64,000 bases of DNA from Gremmenia infestans (taxonomy: Eukaryota > Ascomycota > Leotiomycetes > Helotiales > Hamatocanthoscyphaceae): assembly GCA_032629725.1 (NCBI GenBank), contig JAFEVB010000008.1:620001-684000 (forward strand), given 5' to 3'. Position numbers and translations under genes: made by a program. A model generated the notes under the pieces. It had not been told where the DNA came from, did no database searches, and worked only from the letters and a program-made list of their open reading frames with translations. Positions within the stretch are counted from its first letter, which is position 1; the number at the start of each line of letters is the position of its first letter. This document shows, piece after piece, positions 46,101-57,200 of this stretch.

Positions 46101-49075
46101 TCTACCTGTGCTGTGAGCTGCTTATGAAGTTGGTCTGAGTTGTGGTGTTCGCGTGACAACTCAATCAGATTCTTCTTCAGGTCGGCGTTAAGCAGCTCGT
46201 TCGTTCTTGAAGCTACGTCTTATAAGCGTGTGGACCTTGAACATAAATGTGAACTTACAATCGTCTAGCTTCCTCTCGAATTCCTGCTTCTTTAAAGCAT
46301 CTTACTTTATCAGCTTATGCAAACAAAATAGTTCCATACTACTTACCTGTTGTAAACTTCTTGGCAGTCTCTTCTGCCTTAGCAACTCTGGCGATCATGT
46401 CCTTTTCATACTTTACTAGTCCATCAGCCTGCAGCCGCATTTCCTTGATTTCCTTGATTTTCAAGTCCATCTGGTCAACGACAGATTGCTTCTGGGTAGT
46501 GGCATACATCGCGATAACCTCAGCTGAAGTCTTCTTCATTTCATCTGCTTCGTTCATAAGCAACTTTTGCGTAGTGACAACCTTGTTCATGTGGTCTTTG
46601 TATTGAACATGGAAAGTTCCATATTTCTTCAACTTCTGTGAAATGTCCCTCTTTTCTACTTCCAATGCTGCGATTGTCTTCTTGTATTCGCCAGTAAGGT
46701 GGTTGAGCCTTTTGATTTCTTCCTGCTTGGACTGGCAGTCATTGATCACTTCTTCGAAAACGTGCGCCTTCTCGATGAATTTTCGGAAAGCACTTTTGGG
46801 AGACTCCTTCAGAGTAGGTTAGCGGATTGACTCTATGCCTCCAGAAGAGAACCTTACCTTGCCATGAACTGAAAGGGGTGGGTGCGCTTGCAAAGATGCC
46901 TGGGATTCATGTTCTCGTAAAGCATCTTCAACAATGAGTTCGATCCTTGAAGCCTCGCGCGGCCGCATGAGTCTGGACTTTTGAACTTTTGTGGTTTGCA
47001 TTGGTTGCAAAGCAGAGTGCTCGGAAACCCCTTTTGGTTCCAATTGGTTTAGCGCCATGGGCCTGCTGGCCCTGCTCAGTGGAGTGCCCATATTGCTTCG
47101 CGGTGGCCCCTGTTCAGTAGGGGTCTGTGATGCAGATCTTGAAGGTTGCTGGAAACATATATTGCCTGTAATTGCATTGCTAGGGTTAACCAGGCTAACT
47201 GATACTGAAGCATGAGGTACGGCGCCTGCCGGTTGATGAGGAGCAATTCTGTAATTATTCTCAACGAAGGAAGGCTGGCGAGAGTGAGCCGCAGCTGGCT
47301 GGCACTTGTTCGTTAGCTGAAAGCTTCTCAAGAAAGAGTTTATTACTTACTGCGCTTTTGACTGCATGAGAAAGCTCTGACTGGAAATGTTTCTTTAGCT
47401 TGGATTGACATTGGCAATATAGTGATTCTTACACTAATGGGTTCTTCCACATGGCCCATTTGCACATCTAGAGCCTCTGCCGAGTTGCTATGACCATGTC
47501 CGTTTATGTGCTGATCGTAGGCAATAGAATTTCGAATGTATTGCTCGTCTCTATCCTTGCGGACAGCATCGTGGTCGGGAGCCAGTGAACGTGTTTGCCG
47601 GCTAACGCTTGGCGGCAAATCTGAGAACGGGAAGCTGGGGCCTTTAGGCTGTAGATTCCTCGCATGCCCAATAGGCTCACTGATTGGGGTTGGATCTGCA
47701 TAGTTCAGTCGAGAACTATTTGAAGTACGTTGCGTCTCTGGAAATGGTGCTTTGATTCGCTTGGCCCTGATAATTCATATTAGCAAGATAGCCTAAGAAA
47801 TTTGCGGGCGTAGTCATTATACCTGCTTGGTGCAATAAAGGGCGGTCTTAGGCCTGATTTGGAGCGGATAGCTGGATGTTTTACTTGATAAGCAGCTAGA
47901 GTGGGCGATACTGCTTGTCTAGCAGGCTTCTGCAAAGCAGCTTCTCTGGGAGATTGCCCTGGGTGGGACGCGTGGGAAATAAAGGGGACAGTCGACGTCT
48001 GTACATGGATAGGTGGCTTCAATGATGTCTCTCGATCGAGGGGATGCTGAGATACTGGCTCTTTGTTTGAGTGCAAGGGGTAAGAAGGGATAGAAGCAGT
48101 TGGAACAGCCGGGACTAGCATTTGGAAATCAGGCTGTAAACGTGGGTCTCGCTGCAAAAGCTTTGGGGGAATCAACTCTTCGACAGCTTGCCCCAGATTC
48201 GAAACGTGAGTTGTAATTGATGTCTTTACCTGGGGATCAATTGGCATTGAAGGTGTCTTCCATGCAGAAATATCCTGTGTGTGGTCCTTGGCATGTTGCT
48301 TGGGTTGTGAAGCGAGGTACTCATCACTTTCAGCAGAAGTCGGTGAGTGACAGAGAGGAGTCTTAGTGGGTAGTTCACGCTGAACGGCCTGGATCGTCTC
48401 TTGTGGTTTCGATTGAGCTGCAATAGAACATGTTAACAGAGTCGATAAAAGCATATGCCATTACTGACCTTGGGGTTTTGGGACTGTATCCGTATCACAA
48501 GACTCTTGCGGTGGTTGAGACTTGGGAGCCCCCTTGCTACGCCTCGGTGGGGGTATTGCGTACTGTCCAGCTTGGGCCTTCATGGCTTTAGCAAAAATGA
48601 ACTCTTTTTCTGGGCTTATGTCGCGGGCGACCGGTCGCTTGAAGAAGGCATCTGTGGGATCTTCCTTTCCACTTGGTGGTGAATCAGGTGTCTCCGTGAT
48701 GGTGAGCCTCAAAACTCGATCCGTTTCTGGAGAAAATGGATGATCTCTAGATGCTAGAGATACCTGTGTCTCCATAGCTTGTGTATCAATTTCCACGTTA
48801 GCGAATTGAGTGTCTAATACCCTGGACTCGAGGCTCTCTTGTCCAAATGACTGGGTGTCTAGTTCTAGAGGAGCGAATTGAGTCTCATCAATTCGAGATG
48901 CATAACTGTCGGGTCCCTGATCCAGATTGTCTTGATCCAGCAAGACCTCCACGTTGGATTGAGTGCCGGGAAGCTGGGGACCGTGTTGATCATCATCAGA
49001 CAGCGGTCCATAATTGGAGACATTAAACTGCTCTGGCAGGACCTGACTCTCCTCCTCTAGGGGAATAGGCATCAT
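43198..49075 (-). CDS. Large coiled-coil protein with TQ cluster, function unknown
   Basis: Ten exons give about 1807 aa: 49075-48469, 48417-47823, 47766-47433, 47380-47351, 47316-46858, 46806-46347, 46300-46259, 46212-45981, 45926-45831, 45766-43198. All phases agree. Residues 1-110 contain six TQ pairs (about 38-104), an SQ/TQ cluster typical of Mec1/Tel1 kinase targets. A disordered Pro/Gln-rich region follows to about 675, coiled coil from about 676 to 1373, and a basic disordered tail. VIPDSQ occurs at 1635-1640 and again as the last six residues; SIPETQ is near 1452. A KKRR nuclear-signal-like patch lies near 1608. A chromosome-axis, recombination or checkpoint role is plausible but only inferred. 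The 34-nt intron between exons 4 and 5 is doubtful; using the weak donor GTCAAA would give a 46-nt intron with the frame kept. Confidence 0.75.
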
Positions 49076-50823
49076 TGATGATAATGCGGCACGCCTACGG
49101 TGTAGGGAAGGTTGAGAGAAGCGTGTGCACCGAAATTTTGCCTCAAAGAGTGACACCACGAAGGTGAGCAGCCCGATGAGCCAACGCTGGATGTGTATTG
49201 ACGCTCGCGGGAGAATTTGGGACGTATACGGAAAAGAGTGTGATGATGTTGAAAAGAGAAAGGGCAAAAGGAAGGAAGGAAGGAAGAGACGAGAGCTCGG
49301 CAATTTGGAAGGAATGCCCTCGAGCCCCTTCTCCTTCTGAAGGAAACACGACACTCAATGACGACATCCCAATGGCAATCGCAGCATGGTGTCGAGCTCA
49401 ATTCTTCATTAAAGGAGGGTGTCACATGAATTAACACTACCGTAATATACATAGATACCTTTCTTTGCTGGGAGGAAAGAAATCGTTGAGGGTCACCAAT
49501 AAGACATTTGCCTGCTGTCGACGAAGAAGAACACCTACAGCATTCTTAATTCTCACATCCCTAAAGCTGCCCAAAACAATACAACGAAGAACAAGAGAGC
49601 CGACCACATTGTATCATGTCCTCCCCATTAAATCAGGAAAGGAAAGTGATTTTGTACGAAAATGAACTGGCAGAACCAAAGTATTGAGTCGACGGCCTTA
49701 CTGTCTCGAATTCCGTTGAGCTTCAAAGCTTCCTGTAATCTTGAAACGGTCTGATGGAGTCTGTTATCAGCGCAAGATGAAGATGAAGACCAGAGAGGAC
49801 ACCAGACGGTCTGTTCCAAATGGTGGTACTTGTTGCGCTTGAATCCCATGATGTGGCCAATGTTAAAAGTCTCGAGGATACAAGACATACCATGGGTGTT
49901 TCTTGTAGCTGATGCTATTTGTAGATTGGGGCTCGTCTCCGTTGCAATCTCTTAAGTGAGCTCCACCCTCCAGCGCCTGGCGATGAGTGCGAGTAGCATC
50001 TTTATGGAACCAAGTTTCGAGCCAAGGTGACTGATCTGCAATCATCATTGACCAAACAGCCAATCTTGACAGCCTGGACATCCAAGTTACCCACGCAGTA
50101 CCTTAGCCATATTTGCAAAGCATAGCGGCGCCTAGCAACACGTCTCAGCACGCGCAGAGTATTCTTCAGCATCATCAGCCACCTCAAGGCCACCGAAGAA
50201 ACAGCGCGCTACTCCTCATGAGACTCCTCTAGCCACAGCTGCGATGTAAATAGCTTCCCAGGCATGAACGTACCTTACCTTATACTATATGGACAAGTCA
50301 TCGGCAGTCAACATGTACCCAATGAATCTAACGTTGAATCTCAGTTGTCGTTAACCCGTTATCGAGATCTACCCTCGCTAATAATAACCCCAGCTTACCG
50401 CCATCCCTGAAACCATCCTCCAATTGGGCCACAACACCCCGAAATAGAGGGCTGGGACTCTTTTAACCGCCAACAGTCAGCACAGCAGCCAGTGAATCTC
50501 CCTCATCACCATGCCCCGGATCTCCTAGCTCCCGTCCTGACCCATGCCGGTCAGTTTCGAAAAGCCTTAGCAAAGTGATATAGATATTCTTGAAATACCT
50601 TACGGCCCAATAACAGGCCTACTTGTAGCCGCTGTCCTGGGGGTCTGCGGATGCTCTTCATAAAGGCAGTGCGGTTCCCCTTGCAGAAGTGAGCTCACAT
50701 TTCTCGTCACCAACAGTAGGCGTTCCTCAGAATAATTTCATCACAGTCACATTGAGTGCCGGGCGCTTGAGTGAGAGGTTTCACTAGGAGCTTGCATTTC
50801 ATATTCATATAACGCCTGTCACG
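49076..50823. other. Gene-free spacer between divergent genes
   Basis: Upstream of the coiled-coil gene and of the small membrane-protein gene. Three minus-strand open frames (49628-50193) start with non-ATG codons or lack motifs, and I could not join them into a gene. Confidence 0.5.
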
Positions 50824-51548
50824 ATGAGGGCAATAATTCTTCTCGGTTTCTTGCTGAATATCTTCTTTCTACAAGCTACAGCACAAGATTCTACCGCTTC
50901 TTCTGATCCAACGCCAACATCATCTGTTTCCTTGACTCCAGCAATGTCTTCCAGTGCCGTTGCGGCCCAGTTTTCTAGTCTAGCGACTTCTGCTCCCCAG
51001 CAGCCGGGAGATGGTGAGTCTCATTCGAAGGACGGTTGATTTGAAAGACATGCTGATTGCTGTTTAGGTCCAGCAGCAGGAGATGCTGGTTCTTCAGCCG
51101 GGGCCGGTGATAGCAACGCAGGAGCAGCGGGTAAAGACTCTGGATCGATAACTTTGTCAAGAGGCGCAATCATTGCACTCATAACGATCGCCGGAACAAT
51201 ATGCATTGTTGGGAGTAAGTCGCACGTTGCTGCTATCATCGGGCATCCACTAATACCGCTTTAGTTGCTTCGTCGGTACTTTGGTACCTTGCAAAGAAAC
51301 GGTCATGGGAGGTCCGCGCAAAGATCCGAAGATCCGCAAGACGAGTTGCTACTGCCTTGACGCCACGTAGAACGACGTTTCCCAAAAATGTGCAAGACAG
51401 AAGGAGGGCTTCGACTCGTGGGCTGACTAAGATAAACGAGGTTCCGAATACGCCGAGGGCTGATGTCGAAAAGGGTATGCCCAAAATGAGTTCGTTTGAG
51501 CTCTCGGAGCCTCCAAAGAAGTCGAAATGGGCGAAATTGGGTCGGTAA
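50824..51548 (+). CDS. Small single-pass secretory-pathway membrane protein
   Basis: Three exons (50824-51013, 51068-51214, 51265-51548) encode 206 aa. It has a signal peptide (about 1-20, ending ATA-QD), a Ser/Thr/Ala/Gly-rich extracellular stretch (to about 93) and a membrane helix (about 97-121). A strongly basic cytosolic tail follows, with KKRSWEVRAKIRRSARR and ALTPRRTTFPKNV. I recall similar uncharacterised proteins across Pezizomycotina, with the helix and juxtamembrane basic segment the best conserved. It may be a wall sensor or adaptor; function unknown. It is convergent with ENP2, 220 bp apart. Confidence 0.8.
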
Positions 51549-51768
51549 CGGCGAACGGTTTGGCCACTTTATCGGTTTTTGTAGACCTAGGTAGCGTTGG
51601 TGTTTGGGTATTCGGGATTTTTTGAAAATTCCCAGTATATATAGGGCCAGGATATTTTGGAAAGGGAGACATTTGCGATACCCCAATATTACTACAATTG
51701 ACAGAGGTTTTGCAATGTGTCTCGGTGTGGTATCGTGTTCTGTAATCACTAGACACAACGTGCACCCA

Positions 51769-53700
51769 TCACAGGTTCCTAAACACGTTTCCACTGGCGC
51801 TCCTCCGACCGTCGTCACGTCTCCCCTTTCGCTCGACAGGAGGTTTGGCACTCTCTTTCTCCTTCTTTCTTCCCTCGGGTGTAAAGGTAACGGATCGCTC
51901 GCCGACAACCTCTCCCTTATTCTTATTGACACGGCCCGCCCCTTGCATTCGTGATCCCAAAGGCTTATCCTGACGTTGGTGACCAGACTTCTTGTATGAA
52001 GAGGATGATATCCGCATTTCAGGCTTGGGTTTTGGCTTCGACATAATCTCATCCTTATCGCTGTCCCCACTGTCGCTCGAATTGGCTTCGTCATCTGACA
52101 CCTTCCCATTGACGGCGTCAACCTTCGTACTGGGGTTGAGGGCCTGAAACTCTCTGCTTCGCTCATCCACAGCAAAATCCTCATCCTCAAACAGTTTGCC
52201 AAATCGGTCGTCACCAAGAACACCCATATCCTCATCGACCTTCTGCCTTCGCTCTTGTCTCTTGAGCATCTTGTCGACCAAATTCTGGTTAACCTTGACT
52301 TTCTTACCACCTCTAATCCTACTGGCTCTTTCTTTCTCGACTTTCTCCTTGACTCTCTTGGTCCTCTCCTCGTCCAAAATGTATGGATTGGCAATAAGGC
52401 GAGCTTCCTCGTAAAGTCTCGAGGCAACAAAATATCCGTGCATGTAAGGCCGCAATAGATTGGTTGTCCCAATAAGATGCCCAAGGTTCAAAGCTTTCAG
52501 TTCCGGCAGCGTCAAGAACTTGTAATTGTCGTATGTTCCTGCTGGCGCTTCTTCTGCCATCTCCTCAACCATATTGTCTAAGAATGAGCACCACCTTGGC
52601 GCGGGACCAAGCTGTGGAATGAGGAAAGCATGCTGCTGCTTGCCTTCATTCGCGGTCAAGAGCATCCCACTCTCCTTGCACCATGCTACAGAATTGATGT
52701 CCACAGCTGGCTCAACTGACGTCCAAGCCTTACCATCAGCCTCGTCCCATAATTTGATGATTCGTTTGTCCGCCGACAATATTTTCTTTTCCTGGGATGA
52801 TGTTGTCATATGTATTAATGTTTTAATGGGGTATCCGTATCCTTGATCTTTGCGCAAAATTGGAACTGGGCGTCGGAGGTCGTAGATTTGCACCAGACCT
52901 TCAGAGGATCCAGATGCGAGCGAAATACCTGACCTGTCAAAGTCGAGAGCCGTAATTTCTCCTTCTTGTCCTGACAGAACCCCTACTCTAGCCTTTGATC
53001 TCGGATCCCAAAACTCAACAGTCCCAATAGAAGTTCCGAAAGCAAGTAAATTATGGCTCTCTTCTGCAATTGCAGCCGTATTCACACTGCCAGTATTGAT
53101 CCCACCTTGTAATGCACCGCCTCCAGCTGAAACCAGGTCATCACCACCGACATCAATTTCGTAAGATTTCATGAATCTTCCAATCTCAAGGTTCAGTCGG
53201 TAAACCTCTCCGCTACCATCTGCATTGACGCCAACCGATGGAACCAAAGCTTCAGCCGACTGCTTGTCGTAAATTAGGTCTCTGCCATATCTCGGGAGGC
53301 GTGTTTGGTAGTGGCATCCTCCTGGAGTGTGAAACTCGAGTCTTCTGTCGGTTTGTAGATGGAGCGATTTGGAATAGTCAGAGGATAGAAGAATGAAGGA
53401 ATGATTTAGGCTGGTAGTATGTCGCGCGAATGAGAGAGAAAGTTGTGGCAGGTTGTGTGCGTGAATCTGCGGCTTGTATGTGCCAGTACTCATCGCCCAT
53501 TCTCCATCCTCACTGACTCTTATACACGAGCTGGCTTCTTCGAATTCAAAATCCTGAAGTAACTCCACTCGATTGGCATACTCGGGGTCATTTTTCAAAC
53601 TGCGCTTCCGTTGCCGTGCAAGCCAGTCTGGCAGAGGTCTTGCAGTAGAAGCACCGGAGATGGTATAGACCGGTACCTCGTTAGCATTCGTGAGCTTCAT
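51769..53700 (-). CDS. enp2: Nucleolar WD-repeat protein ENP2 / NOL10
   Basis: Essential nucleolar protein of the small-subunit processome, needed for 18S rRNA maturation. Single exon, 643 aa from the ATG at 53700; the 14-codon upstream extension starts with GTG and is not used. The N-terminal beta-propeller (about 1-380) includes IRVSEDGEW, GTSIGTVEFWDPRSKARV, ITALDFDRSG and VQIYDLRRP. The NUC153-like block LIANPYILDEERTKRVKEKVEKERASRIR and DDRFGKLFEDEDFAVDE follow. The tail is Lys-rich and disordered (RKKEKES, ERKGRRD). Confidence 0.95.
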   Translation of the reverse strand: MKLTNANEVPVYTISGASTARPLPDWLARQRKRSLKNDPEYANRVELLQDFEFEEASSCIRVSEDGEWAMSTGTYKPQIHAHNLPQLSLSFARHTTSLNHSFILLSSDYSKSLHLQTDRRLEFHTPGGCHYQTRLPRYGRDLIYDKQSAEALVPSVGVNADGSGEVYRLNLEIGRFMKSYEIDVGGDDLVSAGGGALQGGINTGSVNTAAIAEESHNLLAFGTSIGTVEFWDPRSKARVGVLSGQEGEITALDFDRSGISLASGSSEGLVQIYDLRRPVPILRKDQGYGYPIKTLIHMTTSSQEKKILSADKRIIKLWDEADGKAWTSVEPAVDINSVAWCKESGMLLTANEGKQQHAFLIPQLGPAPRWCSFLDNMVEEMAEEAPAGTYDNYKFLTLPELKALNLGHLIGTTNLLRPYMHGYFVASRLYEEARLIANPYILDEERTKRVKEKVEKERASRIRGGKKVKVNQNLVDKMLKRQERRQKVDEDMGVLGDDRFGKLFEDEDFAVDERSREFQALNPSTKVDAVNGKVSDDEANSSDSGDSDKDEIMSKPKPKPEMRISSSSYKKSGHQRQDKPLGSRMQGAGRVNKNKGEVVGERSVTFTPEGRKKEKESAKPPVERKGRRDDGRRSASGNVFRNL

Positions 53701-54295
53701 GGCGGAGTTGTGTTTGACGGTTTTGCAATCGCAGAACCCCACCAGCTTAGATTTGACTTTTGAGATTTGAAGTTCTTCAGGAAATTTATTTTCTTCCCTG
53801 TACCGTACAGGGATGATAATCCGATTGTCCCACTACTTTGGCGGGCCCGAAACCCCGTCTCGGAAGACTAGTCCCGCTCCAAACCCTTGCCATGCACGCC
53901 CACACCCATGATTCAATCGTCAACACAGCTCACGCAAAGGCATGCGCAACGTCCTTCGGATGAAATAACTCGACAACATCTGACCGGCAGTCCTTCCTTT
54001 GCTGCTTCTCTGCCTCCTACCACCTGCGACTCGACTTGCATCAGATGAAGGGGGTCCAGTGTTAATATACTCGAAAGGTGCCACTGTCTCTGCGGAGATG
54101 GAGCCCTGCGAACCTCTCAACTGCTACGCGATTCAGAGGACCCCTTATACTATTGACCCGACAAGGACATTCTACTACTCTTCTAGATGACACTGAGTGT
54201 CTATCTTCCCTGTGGTAATTTCAAGCATTTCTCGGCGTCGGCGCCTTTAGAGAGGCGTGCCCAGCTTCTATCAATGAATCGAGCCACTCAACGAT
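53701..54295. promoter_or_regulatory. Divergent promoter and MED13 leader with upstream ORFs
   Basis: 595 bp between the ENP2 and MED13 start codons. A GTACCGTAC-type palindrome is at about 53803-53814 (CCCTGTACCGTACAGGG). An upstream ATG at 54187 opens a frame that, unspliced, runs 62 codons past the MED13 ATG in a different frame. Confidence 0.55.
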
Positions 54296-57200
54296 ATGGA
54301 ACCTGGCGAATACCTTACGAATGTATTATCCTTTGTGAGGAACCCACCTCCAACTATGCAATAATAGCGGGCTAACCTTGTGTCTGCAGAGTAACTTCGC
54401 ATCGATAAACTACGAGTACCTTGAACCTCAAGGGCTTCCTCCAGGGATAGCCAGGAAGGTGCTGCAAAAACTCGAAGCAAGCTGGAGGCAAGAGGGACGG
54501 CTAGTACATTGTGACACGTTCCGAGATGGAATTTGGGCATTTCAAAACGCCTCGAATACTTCGACGAGTTCTCCAATATCCAAGGGTACTTCTACAGATA
54601 CCAGTATCGTTGAGGCGCAAGGAATCAGGCTTGTCTTGAGGGAGAAAGGAATATTTGAACCTGCCAGCCTTGCAAAGAGCAAAAATACTTCGCCAAATGC
54701 TCTGAATAATCCAAACAGCAACTCGCCCCCTTCCTCGTCATCCCTTGAAGCGAATATTCGAAATGCGCAGCTTCACAACTCGAGAGCAATGCAGGGCAAT
54801 GCAATGCCAGAACCACCGATGCATTCGCCTGGACTCAAGCAATCCAACAAGCCAGATGAAATATGGCCATCAATGAGAGAGGTTCATGAGGGTTTCATTT
54901 CGGCTGTGCTTGGTTCACTGGTCTATTTTCTTTGCCGTGATGAGTGTCTCGTACCTCTCAATTCGCGAACTCTGATTTTGAATTCTACAAAACCATTAAA
55001 CCAGGGTGGGTGTGCTAGTAGATCTCTACAAATAGCAAATGCAATTACACTTGCAACGTTAGATATCAGTCTGACCTCACTGGGAACACTTGTGGTCAAG
55101 GCTCATTCTGATACAGCGTCTGGTCTACAAAGTCTTGTAGATGGTTCGGGGGTTCCAACCGCATTGGTACCAGGCGCTGCCTTGTGGTTGGCACCGGGTG
55201 GAAACGCTGCAAAATTTTATGGCACATGCGACGATACGGATTTGCCTTCAAGCTCAGCATCTCAAGTACAGGCAAGTGCTACAGATTCGAAGCTGAACAA
55301 TTTCAATGAAGCCTCTATGAAATCATGGCAGTCTAAATGCCTTGAATGGTTATCTGCGAAAGGTATCAATACTGCTGCCATCGATTATGCGGGCTGGCTA
55401 TACGTGCAAGTACTCGGCGGTCACTCGCCATACTCAAAATCCGAGAATCAAGGGATACCAATTCTTGAAGGCTTAACTATTGTTCCTTGGCCAGCTGTGC
55501 TCTGCTTTCAAACTTCTAGCTCTGGGACTCGCGATTCTCAGCCCAATGGAAAACACACTAATCATGGGCGAGATCCCATTGTGTTTGCCGAGAATTGGTT
55601 CACTAGCAGAGATGAGAGAGCAAGTATTATGCTTAAGCGGCAAAAAGAGAGACAGATAGCTGAAGCACGATCCAAAGAGCAAGCTGATGTAGAAGCACGT
55701 GCGCTGCAGTCGGCCATACAATCCCCTGCTGTCCTGCGAAGAGCAAGTAATGCTGGCGCAATGTATCCAACGCCGCCGGATGCGATTCATCATCCTATCG
55801 GAGCAACTCCATCTTTCGACGGTGCTGCTTCTACGCCAGGAAACTTGAATCCTTTTATCCAACAGGATACTTCGACCATGGCTCAAACTAGCTCTGGAAT
55901 TGGCACGGGCATGGCTGACAGTGAGGCAGACATTTGGGGCTCGTCTATCAAGAAAGGAAGAGCGATTTCAAACGCACATTTCAATGATGGCGAAAACGAT
56001 GCCGATGACCAGTTTAATGATATTGGAGGGGATCTATTTGGAGCTGATATCACAGATGCGGACTTCAATTTCTTTGACGAGCCTGATTCAGTTCAGCTTG
56101 AGCCATGTATACCTGATGCTGTGGAGTTCAAACAAATTCCCGTCAACATAGCCCCAGAGGAGTCCCGTGATGTCAAAATCTCCTCCAATGTGAATGGAAT
56201 GGACGCTCCGGATACTCTTATTCACGAACCACGAGGGTCTGAGGAGAAAGAAGATGAGAAGACAATGTTGTTCCAAATGGAGATCGTACCAAGCGGAACA
56301 AACGACGGCATATCAAAAAAGGCCAGTAATGCGCCGACCACGGAACATGTTTTTCAGCCTCCAGTACAGCCTCCTTTCAACCAAGAAGCTATTTATAGAC
56401 GACTTACTCTTGGGCCGCTGGCTGGTCGTCAAAAGAATGTGCCTCGACGTGCTAGTACTTTCGACAAGGTGGACTTCGAAAGGGCCTTGTCATCAGTTGA
56501 CAAGAAATACAGAGCGCATGGACAATTCAACTTCTCCTCGGTTAAGAAAAATTATAGACCAACAGATGCTACTGTTCTACCTCAGACGGAGTATCTTAGC
56601 AGTCGGAAGAGGATACATGATAATGAGTCACCATCGAATACTTTTGCGCGGATTTGGATGGATGAAGGGGTGAATGATAAGCTAGATTCGCCTGATAAAA
56701 TGGATTTCCTGATGGGCTGTGAAGATATGAGCCCGACATCCGAACAAGACGATACAAGCAATACTACCGATGACCCATCTTTTCTGCCCAAAGTGGGTTT
56801 GGAACGAAGTTGGCTGGCAGAGAATGCTCAGGGAGATGGAACGACTACTCCTTTTGATCCCATGGCTATCGACTTTGAGCAATCCGCGAGCACACCACAG
56901 TCAATGAGCGGCTCACAGATCCCTCTGCTTGATGCAGATCCCGCTGACTGGTCCCTTACCACATACTTCACTTCTCCAGAACCCGAGGTTCAGTCAAATA
57001 CCCTTACGGACCTAGATCGCATAGCGACAGCACAAATTTTAGCTGACCAAGCTGTCTCGGGCACCCTTCAACTCCCTAGAGTCTCCGGAAGTGAAACTCC
57101 CCTGCGTTCAAATAAGGCCAACTCCACAAGAGAATTGATGCGAAGTGTTACGAAAGCAGCAAAATCATATTTCAAAGACATCACACCATGCACCATGCGC

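Noticed and set aside
49628..50193. Three adjacent minus-strand open frames that might be exons
   Set aside because: Starts are mostly non-ATG, junctions do not keep frame and no family resemblance is seen.
53701..53742. 14-residue N-terminal extension of ENP2
   Set aside because: It begins with GTG; the first ATG is at 53700.
54378..54389. TTG as MED13 start giving 1508 aa
   Set aside because: It sits inside the 55-nt intron; the ATG at 54296 with a 13-codon first exon gives the expected Mediator 13 N-terminus.
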